DNA of 64,000 bases from Streptomyces sp. IMTB 2501 (GTDB lineage: Bacteria; Actinomycetota; Actinomycetes; Streptomycetales; Streptomycetaceae). Where the stretch lies: positions 1-64,000 of the forward strand of contig NZ_MQUS01000006.1 of assembly GCF_001953885.1 (NCBI RefSeq), given 5' to 3'. The position numbers were made by a program, and so were the translations under genes. How positions within the stretch are numbered: the first letter of the stretch is position 1; each line of letters starts with the position of its first letter. The notes under the pieces were generated by a model that ran no database searches, was not told where the DNA came from, and was given only the letters and a program-made list of their open reading frames with translations. This document shows positions 55,789-64,000 of the stretch, piece by piece.

Positions 55789-57114
55789 TCAGATGTGGCC
55801 GTCCTCCAGCATTTCGGTCACAAGCGCGGCAATCTGGGACCTCTCGGACCGGGTCAGCGTAACGTGCGCGAAGAGCGGGTGCCCCTTCAGCTTCTCCACG
55901 ACGGCGACCACACCGTCGTAGCGGCCGACCCGCAGATTGTCCCTTTGTGCCACGTCATGGGTGAGAACGACCCGTGAATTGGCGCCGATTCGGGACAGAA
56001 CGGTGAGCAGGACATTCCGTTCGAGGGACTGCGCCTCGTCCACGATCACGAACGCGTCGTGCAGCGAGCGGCCGCGGATGTGGGTGAGCGGAAGCACCTC
56101 CAGCATCCCGCGCGCGGTGACCTCCTCGATGACCTCGCGGGTGGTGACCGCGGAGAGCGTGTCGAAGACGGCCTGCGCCCATGGGCTCATCTTCTCCGCC
56201 TCGGACCCCGGCAGATAGCCCAACTCCTGCCCGCCGACCGCGTACAGCGGCCGGAAGACCATCACCTTCTGGTGCTGGCGGCGCTCCAGGACCGCCTCCA
56301 GGCCGGCGCACAGCGCCAGCGCCGACTTGCCGGTGCCGGCCCTGCCGCCCATCGAGACGATCCCGACGTCCGGGTCGAGCAGCAGATCGAGCGCGATGCG
56401 CTGCTCGGCACTGCGGCCCTTGATGCCGAACGCCTCCCGGTCGCCGCGCACCAGACGGACGTTGCCCTCCGAGGTCACCCGTCCGAGCGCCTTGCCGCGC
56501 TCGGACTGGATGGTCAGGCCAGTGTGCACGGGGAGGTCGGAGGCCTCCGGCACATACGCGTGGCCTTCCTCGAAGAGGATGTCCACCTGCTCGCCGGAGA
56601 GGGTCAGTTCGGACATTCCGGTCCAGCCGGAGTTCTCCGTGATGGCGAGTTCGGCCCGGTACTCCTCGGCGAGGAGACCGACGGAGGACGCCTTGATCCT
56701 GAGCGGGAGATCCTTCGAGACGACGGTGACGTCGTACCCCTCGGCCTGCAGATTGCGGGCCACCGCGAGGATGCGGGAGTCGTTGTCCCCCAGGCGGTAG
56801 CCGGTGGGCAGCACGCTGGGGTCCGAGTGGTTGAGCTCGACCCGGACCGTCCCGCCGAGTTCCCCGATCGGGATGGGGGCATCGAGGCGACCGTTCTTCA
56901 CCCGGTAGTCGTCCAGCAGGCGCAGTGCCTGGCGGGCGAAGTAGCCGAGCTCCGGATGGTGCCGCTTGGCCTCCAGCTCCGTGACCACCACGATCGGGAG
57001 CACGACCTCGTGCTCGTCGAAGCGGGTCAGGGCGTTCGGGTCGGCCAGCAGGACGCTGGTGTCGAGAACATAGGTGCGCCGGTCTGGCTTGTGGCGCTTT
57101 GTGCTGGTCACCAC
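55789..57114 (-). CDS. PhoH2-type protein: PIN domain fused to PhoH ATPase
   Basis: A 441-residue protein with an N-terminal PIN nuclease domain (about 12-150: [39 protein letters not shown]) and a C-terminal PhoH helicase-like ATPase (about 235-441) with Walker [13 protein letters not shown], then [10 protein letters not shown] and Walker [13 protein letters not shown]. Characterised PhoH2 proteins are ATP-dependent RNA helicase/RNases. The acidic PIN residues (Asp18, Glu47 region, Asp110 region) appear intact. The GTG start at 57114 has a weak ribosome site. Confidence 0.93.
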   Translation of the reverse strand: MVTSTKRHKPDRRTYVLDTSVLLADPNALTRFDEHEVVLPIVVVTELEAKRHHPELGYFARQALRLLDDYRVKNGRLDAPIPIGELGGTVRVELNHSDPSVLPTGYRLGDNDSRILAVARNLQAEGYDVTVVSKDLPLRIKASSVGLLAEEYRAELAITENSGWTGMSELTLSGEQVDILFEEGHAYVPEASDLPVHTGLTIQSERGKALGRVTSEGNVRLVRGDREAFGIKGRSAEQRIALDLLLDPDVGIVSMGGRAGTGKSALALCAGLEAVLERRQHQKVMVFRPLYAVGGQELGYLPGSEAEKMSPWAQAVFDTLSAVTTREVIEEVTARGMLEVLPLTHIRGRSLHDAFVIVDEAQSLERNVLLTVLSRIGANSRVVLTHDVAQRDNLRVGRYDGVVAVVEKLKGHPLFAHVTLTRSERSQIAALVTEMLEDGHI

Positions 57115-57488
57115 GGAAGGACGTACCCCCTCGGATGAGGTCGGGGAGCGACGGAGTGGAAGCCGGGCCGGGAGGATGGGAGTAGCACGGCCGGTGTCCG
57201 GCCCCCGCGTACGGCGGGCCGAGAACCGGTCCCCCGCGGCTGCTTCCGTGCAGTGACCGCACGATCGGGCTGGTGCAAAGGGCCTCCCGGGCGGACGGCC
57301 CCGTGCCGTCCGCTGAGATCCGACACCCGTGGTTCGGGCGTCGACCTGTTTGCCTTATGCCCTCGAACATGCACTGCCATGCAAAAGCAGCCAACAGCCT
57401 GCCGGTGAACTCCTTGTTACGTCCACCCGAACCGGGGTATACGGAGCACCCCGCTGCCGTGGCGGTCAGCGGGGTGTCCGAATGGGTC
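57115..57488. other. Intergenic region between phoH and uppS
   Basis: No gene is seen in this 374 bp. A perfect inverted repeat, 57447-57456 against 57467-57476, with a 10-base loop lies 12 bp beyond the uppS stop and is its likely terminator. The A/T-richer stretch 57350-57420, containing TTTTGCATGGC and CATAAGGC on the reverse strand, is the likely phoH promoter, with a long 5' leader of about 230 bases. Confidence 0.5.
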
Positions 57489-58262
57489 TCAGCCGCCGTA
57501 GCGGCGGTGACGTGCGGCGTAGTCGCGCAGCGCGCGCAGGAAGTCGACCTTGCGGAAGGCGGGCCAGAAGACCTCGCAGAAGTAGTACTCCGAGTGCGCG
57601 GTCTGCCAGAGCATGAATCCGGACAGCCGCTGCTCTCCGCTGGTGCGGATGACGAGGTCCGGATCCGGCTGGGCGCCGGTGTAGAGGTGGCGGCCGATCA
57701 TGTCGATGTCGACGGACTCGGCGAGGTCCTCCATCGGCACGCCCTTGTCCTTGGCGTCGAGGAGCATGGAGCGCACGGCGTCGGCGATCTCCTGCCGGCC
57801 GCCGTAGCCGATGGCCACATTGACCAGTATCCCGTCGATGTGGGCGGTGGTCTCCTCGGCCTCCTTCAGGGTGTGCTGCATGGCGCCCGGCAGCAGGTCC
57901 ATCGCGCCGACGTGGTGCACACGCCAGCGGCCGTCGGCGGCGAGGGTGCGCACGACGTTCTCGATGATGCCGAGCAGCGGGCCGAGTTCGTCCTGCGGCC
58001 GGTCGAAGTTGTCCGTGGACAGCAGCCACAGGGTGACCACCTCGACGTCGGTCTCGGTGCACCAGCCGAGGAACTCCTCGATCTTGTCCGCACCGGCCCG
58101 GTGGCCGTGGACGGTGGTGGAGCCGGACGCCTTCGCCCAGCGGCGGTTGCCGTCCATGATGACGCCGATGTGCTTGGGCACCTGATCGTGGTCCAGGTGG
58201 CCCTCCACCCGGCGTGCGTAGAGCCTGACGAGCAGGCTGCGCAGGTTGTCGCGCAGGTTCAC
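57489..58262 (-). CDS. uppS: Isoprenyl transferase (undecaprenyl diphosphate synthase-like)
   Basis: A 257-residue cis-prenyltransferase that makes the C55 (or shorter) lipid carrier for cell-wall synthesis. It contains HIGVIMDGNRRWAKASGSTTVHGHRAGADKI with the catalytic Asp, LWLLSTDNFDRPQDEL, the substrate-release region VNVAIGYGGRQEIADAVR and DPDLVIRTSGEQRLSGFMLWQTAHSEYYF. GTG 58262 follows CCGGAGGG; longer frames reach 58628 but are low-complexity and run through the candidate small RNA. Confidence 0.95.
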   Translation of the reverse strand: MNLRDNLRSLLVRLYARRVEGHLDHDQVPKHIGVIMDGNRRWAKASGSTTVHGHRAGADKIEEFLGWCTETDVEVVTLWLLSTDNFDRPQDELGPLLGIIENVVRTLAADGRWRVHHVGAMDLLPGAMQHTLKEAEETTAHIDGILVNVAIGYGGRQEIADAVRSMLLDAKDKGVPMEDLAESVDIDMIGRHLYTGAQPDPDLVIRTSGEQRLSGFMLWQTAHSEYYFCEVFWPAFRKVDFLRALRDYAARHRRYGG

Positions 58263-58525
58263 GTGGCCCTCCGGGGGATTGGCGGGGGATGTCGGTGCCG
58301 GAGCCGTTGAGCCTACCCCCGCCGCGGGCTTGGCTCTGGCTCGGGGTTTGCGGATCGGGGGTGGGGTGGGTGCGGATTCGCCGTCCGCCGCGGGTGCGCC
58401 GCGGCTGGTCGCGCCCGCACCGCGGAGCCGCATGTCGAGCACGGTCCCGCGCCCCTCGGGTAAGGACGCTCGGCCCCGGCCGAGTGGTTCCCGGAGTTCC
58501 CGTCGAAAGGCCCGTCGGCGACGGA

Positions 58526-58620
58526 CAAGAAAAACGGGCCGGTCCGTGGGGGGGAGACGGACCGGCCCGAGGGGGGGCTTCCACCATAACCCTTCGTAAG
58601 GGATCGTGGGTGCATCGGCG
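58526..58620 (-). ncRNA. Candidate 6C-like small RNA upstream of uppS
   Basis: On the reverse strand a 12-bp perfect stem, 58557-58568 against 58536-58547, has a C-rich loop containing seven cytosines (58548-58554) and is followed by a U-run (58531-58534), a classical intrinsic terminator that is rare in Streptomyces. A second run of seven cytosines lies at 58571-58577, preceded by a CCCTT/AAGGG hairpin. Two hairpins with cytosine runs and a terminal U-tract resemble the actinobacterial 6C RNA. The first C-run is not clearly inside a stable stem, so an uppS attenuator is the alternative. Confidence 0.42.
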
Positions 58621-59073
58621 GGACACAACTACTCTCCGGAATCATCCGGCGACGCCCCGGTGGGCGCGTAATGCTGGATTCAGGGGTGCCGCGTGGCCGA
58701 TTCACAGCGGAATCTCAGGGAGAACCGGTCGGATACGAAGCGATTCGGAGGGGTCCGGACGGTTTGGGCCGTCTTGGGGATGTGTCGGCGAGTTGCCCGG
58801 GGGTCCCCCCGACGGGCTACCCGGTCAGCGAATGGTGACTTGACCATTCCGCTACGCGGACACGGGGACATCGCCGGGTTTCGCGGCACCGCACAGCCCC
58901 CTCCACTGCGCGGTGCCGCCCGCGCGGCTTTGCGTGCGCGAATTACCTTGGTCTGAACTTACGTGACAGGTGGGACAGAAGTGAACCGGAGCAGATAACA
59001 ATGAGGAAACCCGAGACGAACGAAGGGTGAACCGCGACTGTTTTCGGCCGTTTCGTCCCAGGCAGGCGGTTCG
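58621..59073. other. Intergenic region, no gene recognised
   Basis: Apart from the candidate small RNA, the 58263-59073 gap holds no convincing gene. Bases 58650-58950 include short frames with poor codon use. A CCGGA/TCCGG hairpin (near 58635-58650) precedes the RNA and may mark its promoter area. The A/T-rich end, 58950-59030, probably lies downstream of the methyltransferase gene. Confidence 0.4.
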
Positions 59074-59868
59074 TCAGCGGGCCGGTCTGCGAAGGTCGAA
59101 GAGATGCCGGGTGCTGTGCGCGACGAACGGGCCCTGCCGTTCGATCCGTTCGTGCAGCGCACGGAGTCGGGGCTCGTACGCCTCCACCGTGAAGCCCGGG
59201 ACCATCCAGACCACCTTGCGCAGGAAATGGACGACCGCGGCGATGTCGTGGAATTCCATCCGCAGCCGCTCCGCCCGCAGTCCGGCCACCTCCAGACCCG
59301 CCGCCTCGGCGCCGGCCCGCTCGCGCTCGGGGTCCCTGGCGGTGCGCACCTCCTGCGGCTGCGGCCCGAGGAAGTACTCGACCAGCTCGAAGACGCTGGC
59401 CGGCCCGACATGCTGGGCGAAGTACGTGCCGCCGGGCCGCAGCACCCGGGCGATCTCGTCCCAGTAGGGGCGCACCGGATGCCGGCTGAGGACCAGGTCG
59501 AACGTCTCGTCGGCGAACGGCAGCGGTGCGTCGTCCGGGGCGGTGACGACCACCACACCGCGCGGCCGGAGCAGGGCGGTGGCCTTGGCCGCGTTCGGCG
59601 GCCAGCCCTCCGTCGCGGCGGCCAGCACCGGCCGGGCCGGCTCGGCACGGCCCAGCGCGAAGTCCAGCACCTCACCACCGCCGGTCTGGATGTCGAGCAC
59701 GGCCTGCGCCCGCGCCAGCCGCTCCCCCGCCGACACGGCGTACCCCCACGAGGGCCGCTCCTCGCTCGCCCGCCCCTCGAACCAGGAGAAGTCCCAGCCC
59801 TCGGTCGGCACGGCGGCGCCCTCGGCCACGAGGTCCTCGAAGGAACGGTGAGCTGCCATGCCGGCCAT
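59074..59868 (-). CDS. SAM-dependent class I methyltransferase
   Basis: A 264-residue methyltransferase. The SAM-binding first motif is VLDIQTGGGEVLDFALG, followed by ATEGWPPNAAKATALL, PLPFADETFDLVLSRHPVRPYWDEIARVLRPGGTYFAQHVGP, the usual motifs II-IV of the class I fold. The C-terminal part (MEFHDIAAVVHFLRKVVWMVPGF) resembles a family common in actinobacteria whose substrates are unknown. It is divergent from the DinB gene, with about 43 bp between starts. Confidence 0.87.
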   Translation of the reverse strand: MAGMAAHRSFEDLVAEGAAVPTEGWDFSWFEGRASEERPSWGYAVSAGERLARAQAVLDIQTGGGEVLDFALGRAEPARPVLAAATEGWPPNAAKATALLRPRGVVVVTAPDDAPLPFADETFDLVLSRHPVRPYWDEIARVLRPGGTYFAQHVGPASVFELVEYFLGPQPQEVRTARDPERERAGAEAAGLEVAGLRAERLRMEFHDIAAVVHFLRKVVWMVPGFTVEAYEPRLRALHERIERQGPFVAHSTRHLFDLRRPAR

Positions 59869-59911
59869 GATCCCAGGACACCGCGGACCCGGCCTGCTAA
59901 TTTCCGCCCGT

Positions 59912-60415
59912 ATGACGCCTTACTCCGCCGGAGAGAAGCAGACGCTGCACGCGAGCCTGAACCGGCACCGGGACGCGGTGCTGTGGAAGCTGCAAGGGCT
60001 CGACGACGAGCAGCTGCGCCGCCCGATGACACCGACCGGCACCAACCTGCTGGGCCTCGTGAAGCATCTGGCCTCGGTGGAGTACGGGTGGTTTGTGGAG
60101 ACGTTCGGGGGCGAGACGGAACCCCTGTGGTTCGACCCGTACGAGAACGAGGACATGCGGATCACCCCCGACGAGGCGACGGACCGGATCATCGCCTTCT
60201 ACGGCCGTGCCCGCGCCGCCGCCGACGCCATGATCACCGAGCTGCCCCTGGCCGCCCAGGGCCACCCGTCCTGGCGGGACATCACCGTGAGCCTGCGCTG
60301 GACCCTCGTCCACATGATCGAGGAAACCGCCCGGCACGCCGGACACATGGACATCCTGCGCGAACTGATCGACGGCACCACCGGCGACCACCCACCGATC
60401 AGCAGCACGGGCTGA
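59912..60415 (+). CDS. DinB family (DUF664) protein
   Basis: A 167-residue four-helix-bundle protein of the DinB/YfiT superfamily, DUF664 branch. Metal-binding histidines are expected in LGLVKHLASVEYGWFVETF, and in the late HMIEETARHAGHMDILRELIDG; all three are present. Characterised relatives are mycothiol- or bacillithiol-dependent transferases. ATG 59912 is used because family members begin close to the first helix. It is convergent with the decayed deaminase. Confidence 0.88.
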   Translation: MTPYSAGEKQTLHASLNRHRDAVLWKLQGLDDEQLRRPMTPTGTNLLGLVKHLASVEYGWFVETFGGETEPLWFDPYENEDMRITPDEATDRIIAFYGRARAAADAMITELPLAAQGHPSWRDITVSLRWTLVHMIEETARHAGHMDILRELIDGTTGDHPPISSTG

Positions 60416-60622
60416 CCAGAACCGGTGCGGCGTGGAGGACGTGCGGGAGATGGGCGTGGATCAGTGCGCTGCTGCACCGCAGGCAGGGTTCGAGGGTGGT
60501 GAGCAGGCGGTGGCGGGGGTGACGGCGGCCGGACGGCCGACGGGTCGGCTGCCGGCCCGCAGCGCCTCCCAGGCCGGCTGGAAGGGCAGTCGCCAAGGAG
60601 GGGACAGGGGAGCCGGCGTCAT
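60399..60622 (-). pseudogene. Decayed nucleoside/cytidine-type deaminase gene
   Basis: From ATG 60622, overlapping the stop of the acetyltransferase gene (ATGA), one frame reads PWRLPFQPAWEALRAGSRPVG, the usual N-terminus of a CMP/dCMP-type deaminase. A different frame then reads LLTTLEPCLRCSSALIHAHLPHVLHAA, the zinc-binding PCxxC motif of that family, ending at 60399. The His/Glu motif (HAE) and about 80 residues between are missing. An internal deletion with frameshift has therefore inactivated the gene. Total remnant length is 224 bp against about 480 bp expected. Confidence 0.65.
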
Positions 60623-61128
60623 CGGTGGGTGGTGTCGTCCTGTTCGCCGAGGGCGCCGGGGTGTTCGCGGAGGACGAGGAGGATGTGGTCGTCGGCACCG
60701 TGTCGGACGGTACCGGCCTGCTCGAAGCCGTGTCTTTCCAGGAGGCGCACGGAGGCGGTGTTGCCGTGGAACGGGTCGGCGTACAGGGGCCGTACCCGCT
60801 CCAGGTCCAGGAAGAGACCGAGCGCACGGGTGCCGACGCCGCGGCCCCAGTACGGCCGGCCCAGCCAGTACCCGACGAAGCGCCGCTCCCCCTCCGCCGT
60901 CCAGGAGACGACGCTCCCTGCCACCTCGCCGCCCACGGTGACCGCCCGCACGAGACAGTCGGGATCGCCCAGCACCCGCTCGCGCCAGTGCCTGAGGAAG
61001 GCGTCCCTCGGCCGGGGGGTGAATCTCGACCGCCGGACGGCTTCCGGGTCGTGTTCGTAGGCGAGGAGGACGAACAGATCGTCGTCCGTGACTCCCCGCA
61101 GGCTCACTCCGCTGTGCTCCTCGGTCAT
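60619..61128 (-). CDS. GNAT family N-acetyltransferase
   Basis: A 169-residue acetyltransferase of the RimJ/RimL-like GNAT type. LRGVTDDDLFVLLAYEHDPEAVR opens the fold, AGSVVSWTAEGERRFVGYWLGRPYWGRGVGTRALGLFL contains the acetyl-CoA-binding RGVGT pyrophosphate loop, and DPFHGNTASVRLLERHGFEQAG is the classic late motif. ATG 61128 is preferred over GTG 61158. It is followed, with overlap, by the broken deaminase, so an operon has lost its second gene. The substrate is unknown. Confidence 0.9.
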   Translation of the reverse strand: MTEEHSGVSLRGVTDDDLFVLLAYEHDPEAVRRSRFTPRPRDAFLRHWRERVLGDPDCLVRAVTVGGEVAGSVVSWTAEGERRFVGYWLGRPYWGRGVGTRALGLFLDLERVRPLYADPFHGNTASVRLLERHGFEQAGTVRHGADDHILLVLREHPGALGEQDDTTHR

Positions 61129-61173
61129 GCAAGGCAGTGTGGCAGCCGCCACTGACAACGCCTCCCCGCCGCG

Positions 61174-62046
61174 TCACACCACCAGCGGCCGGACCTCCTC
61201 GGCGGCGAACCGTACGAACCCCTCCGGGTCGGGCTCGTCCCCGGTCGGCTGCAGTACGACGGTGTCGGCACCGGCCTCGGCGAGCCGCCGTACGGCCGCG
61301 GCCACGGCGACCGCGTCACCCGCGACCCCGACGCCGGACGCCGGCTCCAGCCCCTCTGCGGCGAGTTCGGCCCGCAGCCGGGCCTCGGCGTCGGCCCCCG
61401 CGGCGGCCAGCAGATAGACGACGAGCTGGTGCGGCTCGCCGCGCCCCGCCTCCTTCGCCCCCTCCCCGATGAGCTGCCGGGCCTGCCGTACGCCGTCCAC
61501 GGAGGTGGAAGAGGTGAGGAGCGTACCGTCGGCCCTGGCGCCGGAGAGGCGGAGCGAACGCGGCCCGGTGGCGCCGGCGAGCACGGGCACCGCCCGCTCC
61601 GGCGGCCAGTCGAGGGCGACGTCGTCCAGCGAGACGTACCGGCCCCGCACGGTGAGCCGTTCGCCGCTCAACAGGGCGCGCAGGGCGTCGAGATGCTCAC
61701 CGAGGAGGGTGAGCGGGGAGGCGGCACGCGCGCCGACCTGGCTCATCCAGTCCTGCACACCATGGCCGACGACGAGGGTCGCGCGGCCCGGGAACATCCG
61801 GTGCAGGGAGGCGGCCTCCATCGCGGTCAGGGCCACGTTCCTGAGCGGCACGGGCAGCAGTCCGACGCCTACGCGCACCCGCTCGGTCCATGCGAGCGCC
61901 GCGGCGGCGGTCGCGATCCCGCCCTCCCTGAAACAGTCCTCCCACAGCCACAGTTCCTCGAGCCCCACGTCGTCCGCGACACGAGCGACCGCCCGCAGGC
62001 GCTCTGGCGGAAGCTGGGGGCGGAACACGACACCGAGTCCAGTCAT
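61174..62046 (-). CDS. LLM class F420/flavin-dependent oxidoreductase
   Basis: A 290-residue luciferase-like TIM-barrel oxidoreductase. It has GLGVVFRPQLPPERLRAVARVADDVGLEELWLWED, LPVPLRNVALTAMEAASLHRMFPGRATLVVGHGVQDWMSQVG, and VPVLAGATGPRSLRLSGARADGTLL, the pattern of the LLM family. Actinobacterial members often use coenzyme F420 instead of FMN; the sequence does not settle which. ATG 62046 gives normal length; an upstream in-frame extension to 62082 is unlikely. Confidence 0.9.
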   Translation of the reverse strand: MTGLGVVFRPQLPPERLRAVARVADDVGLEELWLWEDCFREGGIATAAAALAWTERVRVGVGLLPVPLRNVALTAMEAASLHRMFPGRATLVVGHGVQDWMSQVGARAASPLTLLGEHLDALRALLSGERLTVRGRYVSLDDVALDWPPERAVPVLAGATGPRSLRLSGARADGTLLTSSTSVDGVRQARQLIGEGAKEAGRGEPHQLVVYLLAAAGADAEARLRAELAAEGLEPASGVGVAGDAVAVAAAVRRLAEAGADTVVLQPTGDEPDPEGFVRFAAEEVRPLVV

Positions 62047-62142
62047 GGACCTCTTCCTAGTGGGGAGGAAGTGGGGTGACAACCGGGTTTCGTCACCGGG
62101 GAGTTGGCTGAGCGCGGCTGATGCGGGAGGGGACGAGGGGAC

Positions 62143-62538
62143 ATGGGGCGACGCTGGCGGGACGGGTCCGGAAGACTGTTCGTGCCGAAGGACGACGGAG
62201 GCGAAGGCCCGTTGGTCCTTCCTCTGGGGATCGCGGTCTCCTACCGGGCCCGGACCAAGGGGCTGCTGGGCCGGGACTCGGTCGTCGGGGCGCTGCTGCT
62301 GTCACCGGCGAGCGGGGTGCACACGTTCGGGATGCGGATCCCGATCGACGTCGCCTACCTGGACCGCCGCCTGACCGTCCTCGCCGTGCGCACGATGAGA
62401 CCGGGTCGCCTGGGCCTGCCCCGGCTGCGCGCACGGCATGTCCTGGAGGCGGAGGCGGGGACGATGGCGGGGTGGGGGCTGCGGGCGGGGGTGCGGGTGG
62501 GTGTCGAGGCGGACGCCGTTGTCAGTGGCGGGTCCTAG
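62143..62538 (+). CDS. DUF192 family protein
   Basis: A 131-residue protein of the small DUF192 beta-barrel family. The family signature is intact: SYRARTKGLLGRDSVVGALLLSP, then VHTFGMRIPIDVAYLDRRLTVLAVRTMRPGRLG and VLEAEAGTMAGWGLRAGVRV. No biochemical role is established. It is followed after 9 bp by the DUF3224 gene and the two are probably co-transcribed. Confidence 0.88.
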   Translation: MGRRWRDGSGRLFVPKDDGGEGPLVLPLGIAVSYRARTKGLLGRDSVVGALLLSPASGVHTFGMRIPIDVAYLDRRLTVLAVRTMRPGRLGLPRLRARHVLEAEAGTMAGWGLRAGVRVGVEADAVVSGGS

Positions 62539-62547
62539 CATCGCGGC

Positions 62548-62961
62548 ATGAGAGCTTCAGGGACGTTCAAGGTCGAGGAATTCACTCCGGCTGAGGTGCG
62601 GCTGCCGGAGCCGGTGGTCGAGACGGCGGTGCCGGTCGGGGTGGCCACGATGCGGAAGCGGTACGAGGGTGAGGTCGCCGGGGTGTCGGCGACACTGTTC
62701 ACCGCGGCGTACGACCAGTCCAGCGCGACCGGTACCTATGTCGCCATGGAGTCCTTCGAGGGGATGCTGGGTGAGCGAAGCGGCTCCTTCAACTTCGCCC
62801 ACTCGGCGACGACCCTCGGGGAAGGCAGAGAGGCCGAGTTCTTCGTGATCGTGCCGGGCAGCGGGACGGGGGCGCTGGCCGGAATCCGGGGGGCCGGCGG
62901 CATGGCGGTCGACGCGGACGGCACCCATCGGATCTGGTTCGAGTACGAGGTGGGTGAATAG
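62548..62961 (+). CDS. DUF3224 domain protein
   Basis: A 137-residue beta-barrel protein. I recognise DUF3224 from ASGTFKVEEFTPAE, a central KRYEGEVAGVSATLFTAAYDQSSATGTYVAMESFEGML, SFNFAHSATT and the late GTGALAGIRGAGGMAVDADGTHRIWFEYE. The fold is allene-oxide-cyclase-like; substrates are unknown. It lies 9 bp after DUF192 and is convergent with the OmpA-family gene. Confidence 0.88.
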   Translation: MRASGTFKVEEFTPAEVRLPEPVVETAVPVGVATMRKRYEGEVAGVSATLFTAAYDQSSATGTYVAMESFEGMLGERSGSFNFAHSATTLGEGREAEFFVIVPGSGTGALAGIRGAGGMAVDADGTHRIWFEYEVGE

Positions 62962-62979
62962 CGGGCCTTCACTGCGGGG

Positions 62980-63594
62980 TCATCCCTGGGTGCGGGGGAA
63001 GGAGACCTCGACGCGCCGGTTCTTCCGCCGGCCCTCCTCGGTGGAGTTGTCGGCGATCGGGTACTGCTCGCCGTAGCCGCGGACCTCGAAGGTGACGTTC
63101 GGGTCGTTCAGGTCCTGGCCCAGGACGGCCTCAACGGCGTTGGCGCGCTGCTTGGACAGGATGTCGCCGTGGGCGGCGGAGCCGAGGTTGTCGGTGAAGC
63201 CGAAGACGCGGATCTGGGTCGCGTTCTGCTTCTTGATCTCCTCGGCGATGGTGGCGATCCGGGCCTTCGCCTCGTCGCTGAGCTTGGCGCTGTCCTTGCT
63301 GAAGAGGACTTCTGCCTGCAACGCGAAGGTGACGTCCGCGTTGGTGTCCTCGCGGCGCTCGTCCCCGCTCTGGTCCTCGACGACCGACTTGATGTCCAGC
63401 ACCTTGGGCGCGGCAAGGGTGGCGCCTTCGGGGAGCTTGAGGTTCGGAGAGGTGGGGTCGATCTTCACGGGGGCACTGGCTGAGGGTTCGGTGGCGGGGG
63501 GCTGACTCGGGTCCGTGTCGTCGGCGCGGGCCGGGGTCGTGGCGAGGAGGAGCGTCACGGCGGTGAGGGTGAGCGCGAGACGGGTGGTGGTCAC
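62980..63594 (-). CDS. Secreted OmpA-family (peptidoglycan-binding) protein
   Basis: A 204-residue exported protein. GTG 63594 starts a signal peptide (TTTRLALTLTAVTLLLATTPARA). A Pro/Ser/Thr linker (28-55) leads to an OmpA C-terminal domain (about 95-204): FALQAEVLFSKDSAKLSDEAKARIATIAEEI, RVFGFTDNLGSAAHGDILSKQRANAVEAVL and GYGEQYPIADNSTEEGRRKNRRVEVSF, with the Asp and Arg that hold diaminopimelate. It is preceded, seven bases away, by another gene on the same strand, so the two form an operon. Confidence 0.93.
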   Translation of the reverse strand: MTTTRLALTLTAVTLLLATTPARADDTDPSQPPATEPSASAPVKIDPTSPNLKLPEGATLAAPKVLDIKSVVEDQSGDERREDTNADVTFALQAEVLFSKDSAKLSDEAKARIATIAEEIKKQNATQIRVFGFTDNLGSAAHGDILSKQRANAVEAVLGQDLNDPNVTFEVRGYGEQYPIADNSTEEGRRKNRRVEVSFPRTQG

Positions 63595-63601
63595 TTCGGC
63601 C

Positions 63602-64000
63602 TCACCCGGAGATCTTGATGGTGGCGGAGGAGAACGTCGGCAGCTGGAATTCCACCCCGTCCGTGTTCGCGGGAGGTGCCGGGAACTGCATGAACACCGC
63701 GAGAGTCTCACCGGCCTTGAGAGCGGAGAAGCCGGTGGTGGTCAGCGGGCGGCCCTCGGTGTCCCGCAGCACGTAGTACCGCTTCTTGCCCTGCGGATCG
63801 ACCAGCGTGGCCCCGCCGAGAGACTTGCCGTTCTTGATGATCTCTGTTTCGTTGCCGCTCAGCGCGGAGGGGATCACCATGGTCTGAGCGCCGTCGTTCT
63901 TCAGGGTGCCGTTGATCGTCACGAAGCCGCCCGCATCACGTTGAGCGGAGGTGATCTGGAGCAGGAGGCCGTCCGACCCGTGCAACTCGGCCAGTGGCTG
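63602..64000 (-). CDS. Hypothetical protein with extracytoplasmic beta-domain (partial, 5' end beyond window)
   Basis: The reverse frame is open to base 64000 (QPLAELHGSD before LLLQITSAQR), so the N-terminus is missing; 132 residues are visible. The sequence FVTINGTLKNDGAQTMVIPSAL, KKRYYVLRDTEGRPLTTTGFSALKAGETLAVFMQFPAPP reads like an Ig-like beta-sandwich found in secreted actinobacterial proteins. Its stop lies 7 bp before the start of the OmpA-family gene, a pairing that I recall from other streptomycetes. No function can be assigned. Confidence 0.7.
   Translation of the reverse strand, partial: QPLAELHGSDGLLLQITSAQRDAGGFVTINGTLKNDGAQTMVIPSALSGNETEIIKNGKSLGGATLVDPQGKKRYYVLRDTEGRPLTTTGFSALKAGETLAVFMQFPAPPANTDGVEFQLPTFSSATIKISG

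Overview
The window is high-GC actinobacterial DNA with a Streptomyces signature: very strong third-position GC bias, GTG/TTG starts, a WhiB-like gene beside glpX, a SpoIIE-type phosphatase with an RsbW-like domain, mycolic-acid-free cell-wall genes and several Streptomyces-typical DUF families. The gene order from ychF (about 13 kb) to uppS and the OmpA gene (63 kb) looks like ordinary Streptomyces core chromosome (ychF, ppgK, ispH, xseA-xseB, glpX, wbl, class I fumarase, fumC, phosphatase, penicillin-binding protein, SPFH protein, ABC exporter, oxyR/ahpCD, phoH, uppS). Two accessory blocks interrupt it. No rRNA, tRNA, CRISPR array or insertion sequence was recognised.

Accessory block 1 (1-12,020) is the edge of a non-ribosomal peptide biosynthetic cluster. 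A DhbF/EntF-like NRPS (condensation plus glycine-like adenylation domain, cut by the window edge) diverges from a tight six-gene operon: fatty-acyl-AMP ligase, acyl-CoA-dehydrogenase-like enzyme, free ACP, an ACP-condensation didomain protein, a type II thioesterase and a SyrP/TauD-type Fe(II)/2-oxoglutarate hydroxylase. A second divergent pair follows, an R2-like di-iron oxygenase and a class III aminotransferase. The two divergent promoter regions share a sequence element. A likely job is activation, desaturation and transfer of an acyl starter to a peptide that is hydroxylated and aminated; the product is not identified.

Accessory block 2 (25,400-31,010) is the most interesting part. A three-gene operon encodes a one-TM NTF2-like protein, a two-TM membrane protein ending in an Asn/Gly-rich motif, and a TIR-family (CAP12/Pycsar-type) protein that begins with the same motif, as expected of amyloid-signalling partners. 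Next to it lie two genes with paralogous Macro domains of the Thoeris ThsA type: one has the two-TM plus Macro layout of a type II ThsA effector, the other is a SARP (winged helix plus BTAD) regulator fused to the Macro domain. I infer a Thoeris-like immune locus in which a TIR-derived ADP-ribose signal may be read both by a membrane effector and by a transcription factor.

The rest is mostly housekeeping: DNA repair (xseAB), isoprenoid and cell-wall synthesis (ispH, uppS, class A PBP, SLT lytic enzyme), central carbon metabolism (glpX, two unrelated fumarases, ppgK), peroxide defence (oxyR/ahpC/ahpD with an operator-like inverted repeat) and secreted hydrolases, including an unusual 1,329-residue transglycosylase-SGNH fusion. 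Three small decayed genes (44.8-45.4 kb and 60.4-60.6 kb), a 55-residue ORF coupled to the SpoIIE phosphatase, a candidate 6C-like small RNA upstream of uppS and a structured leader upstream of the SLT gene are also recorded.
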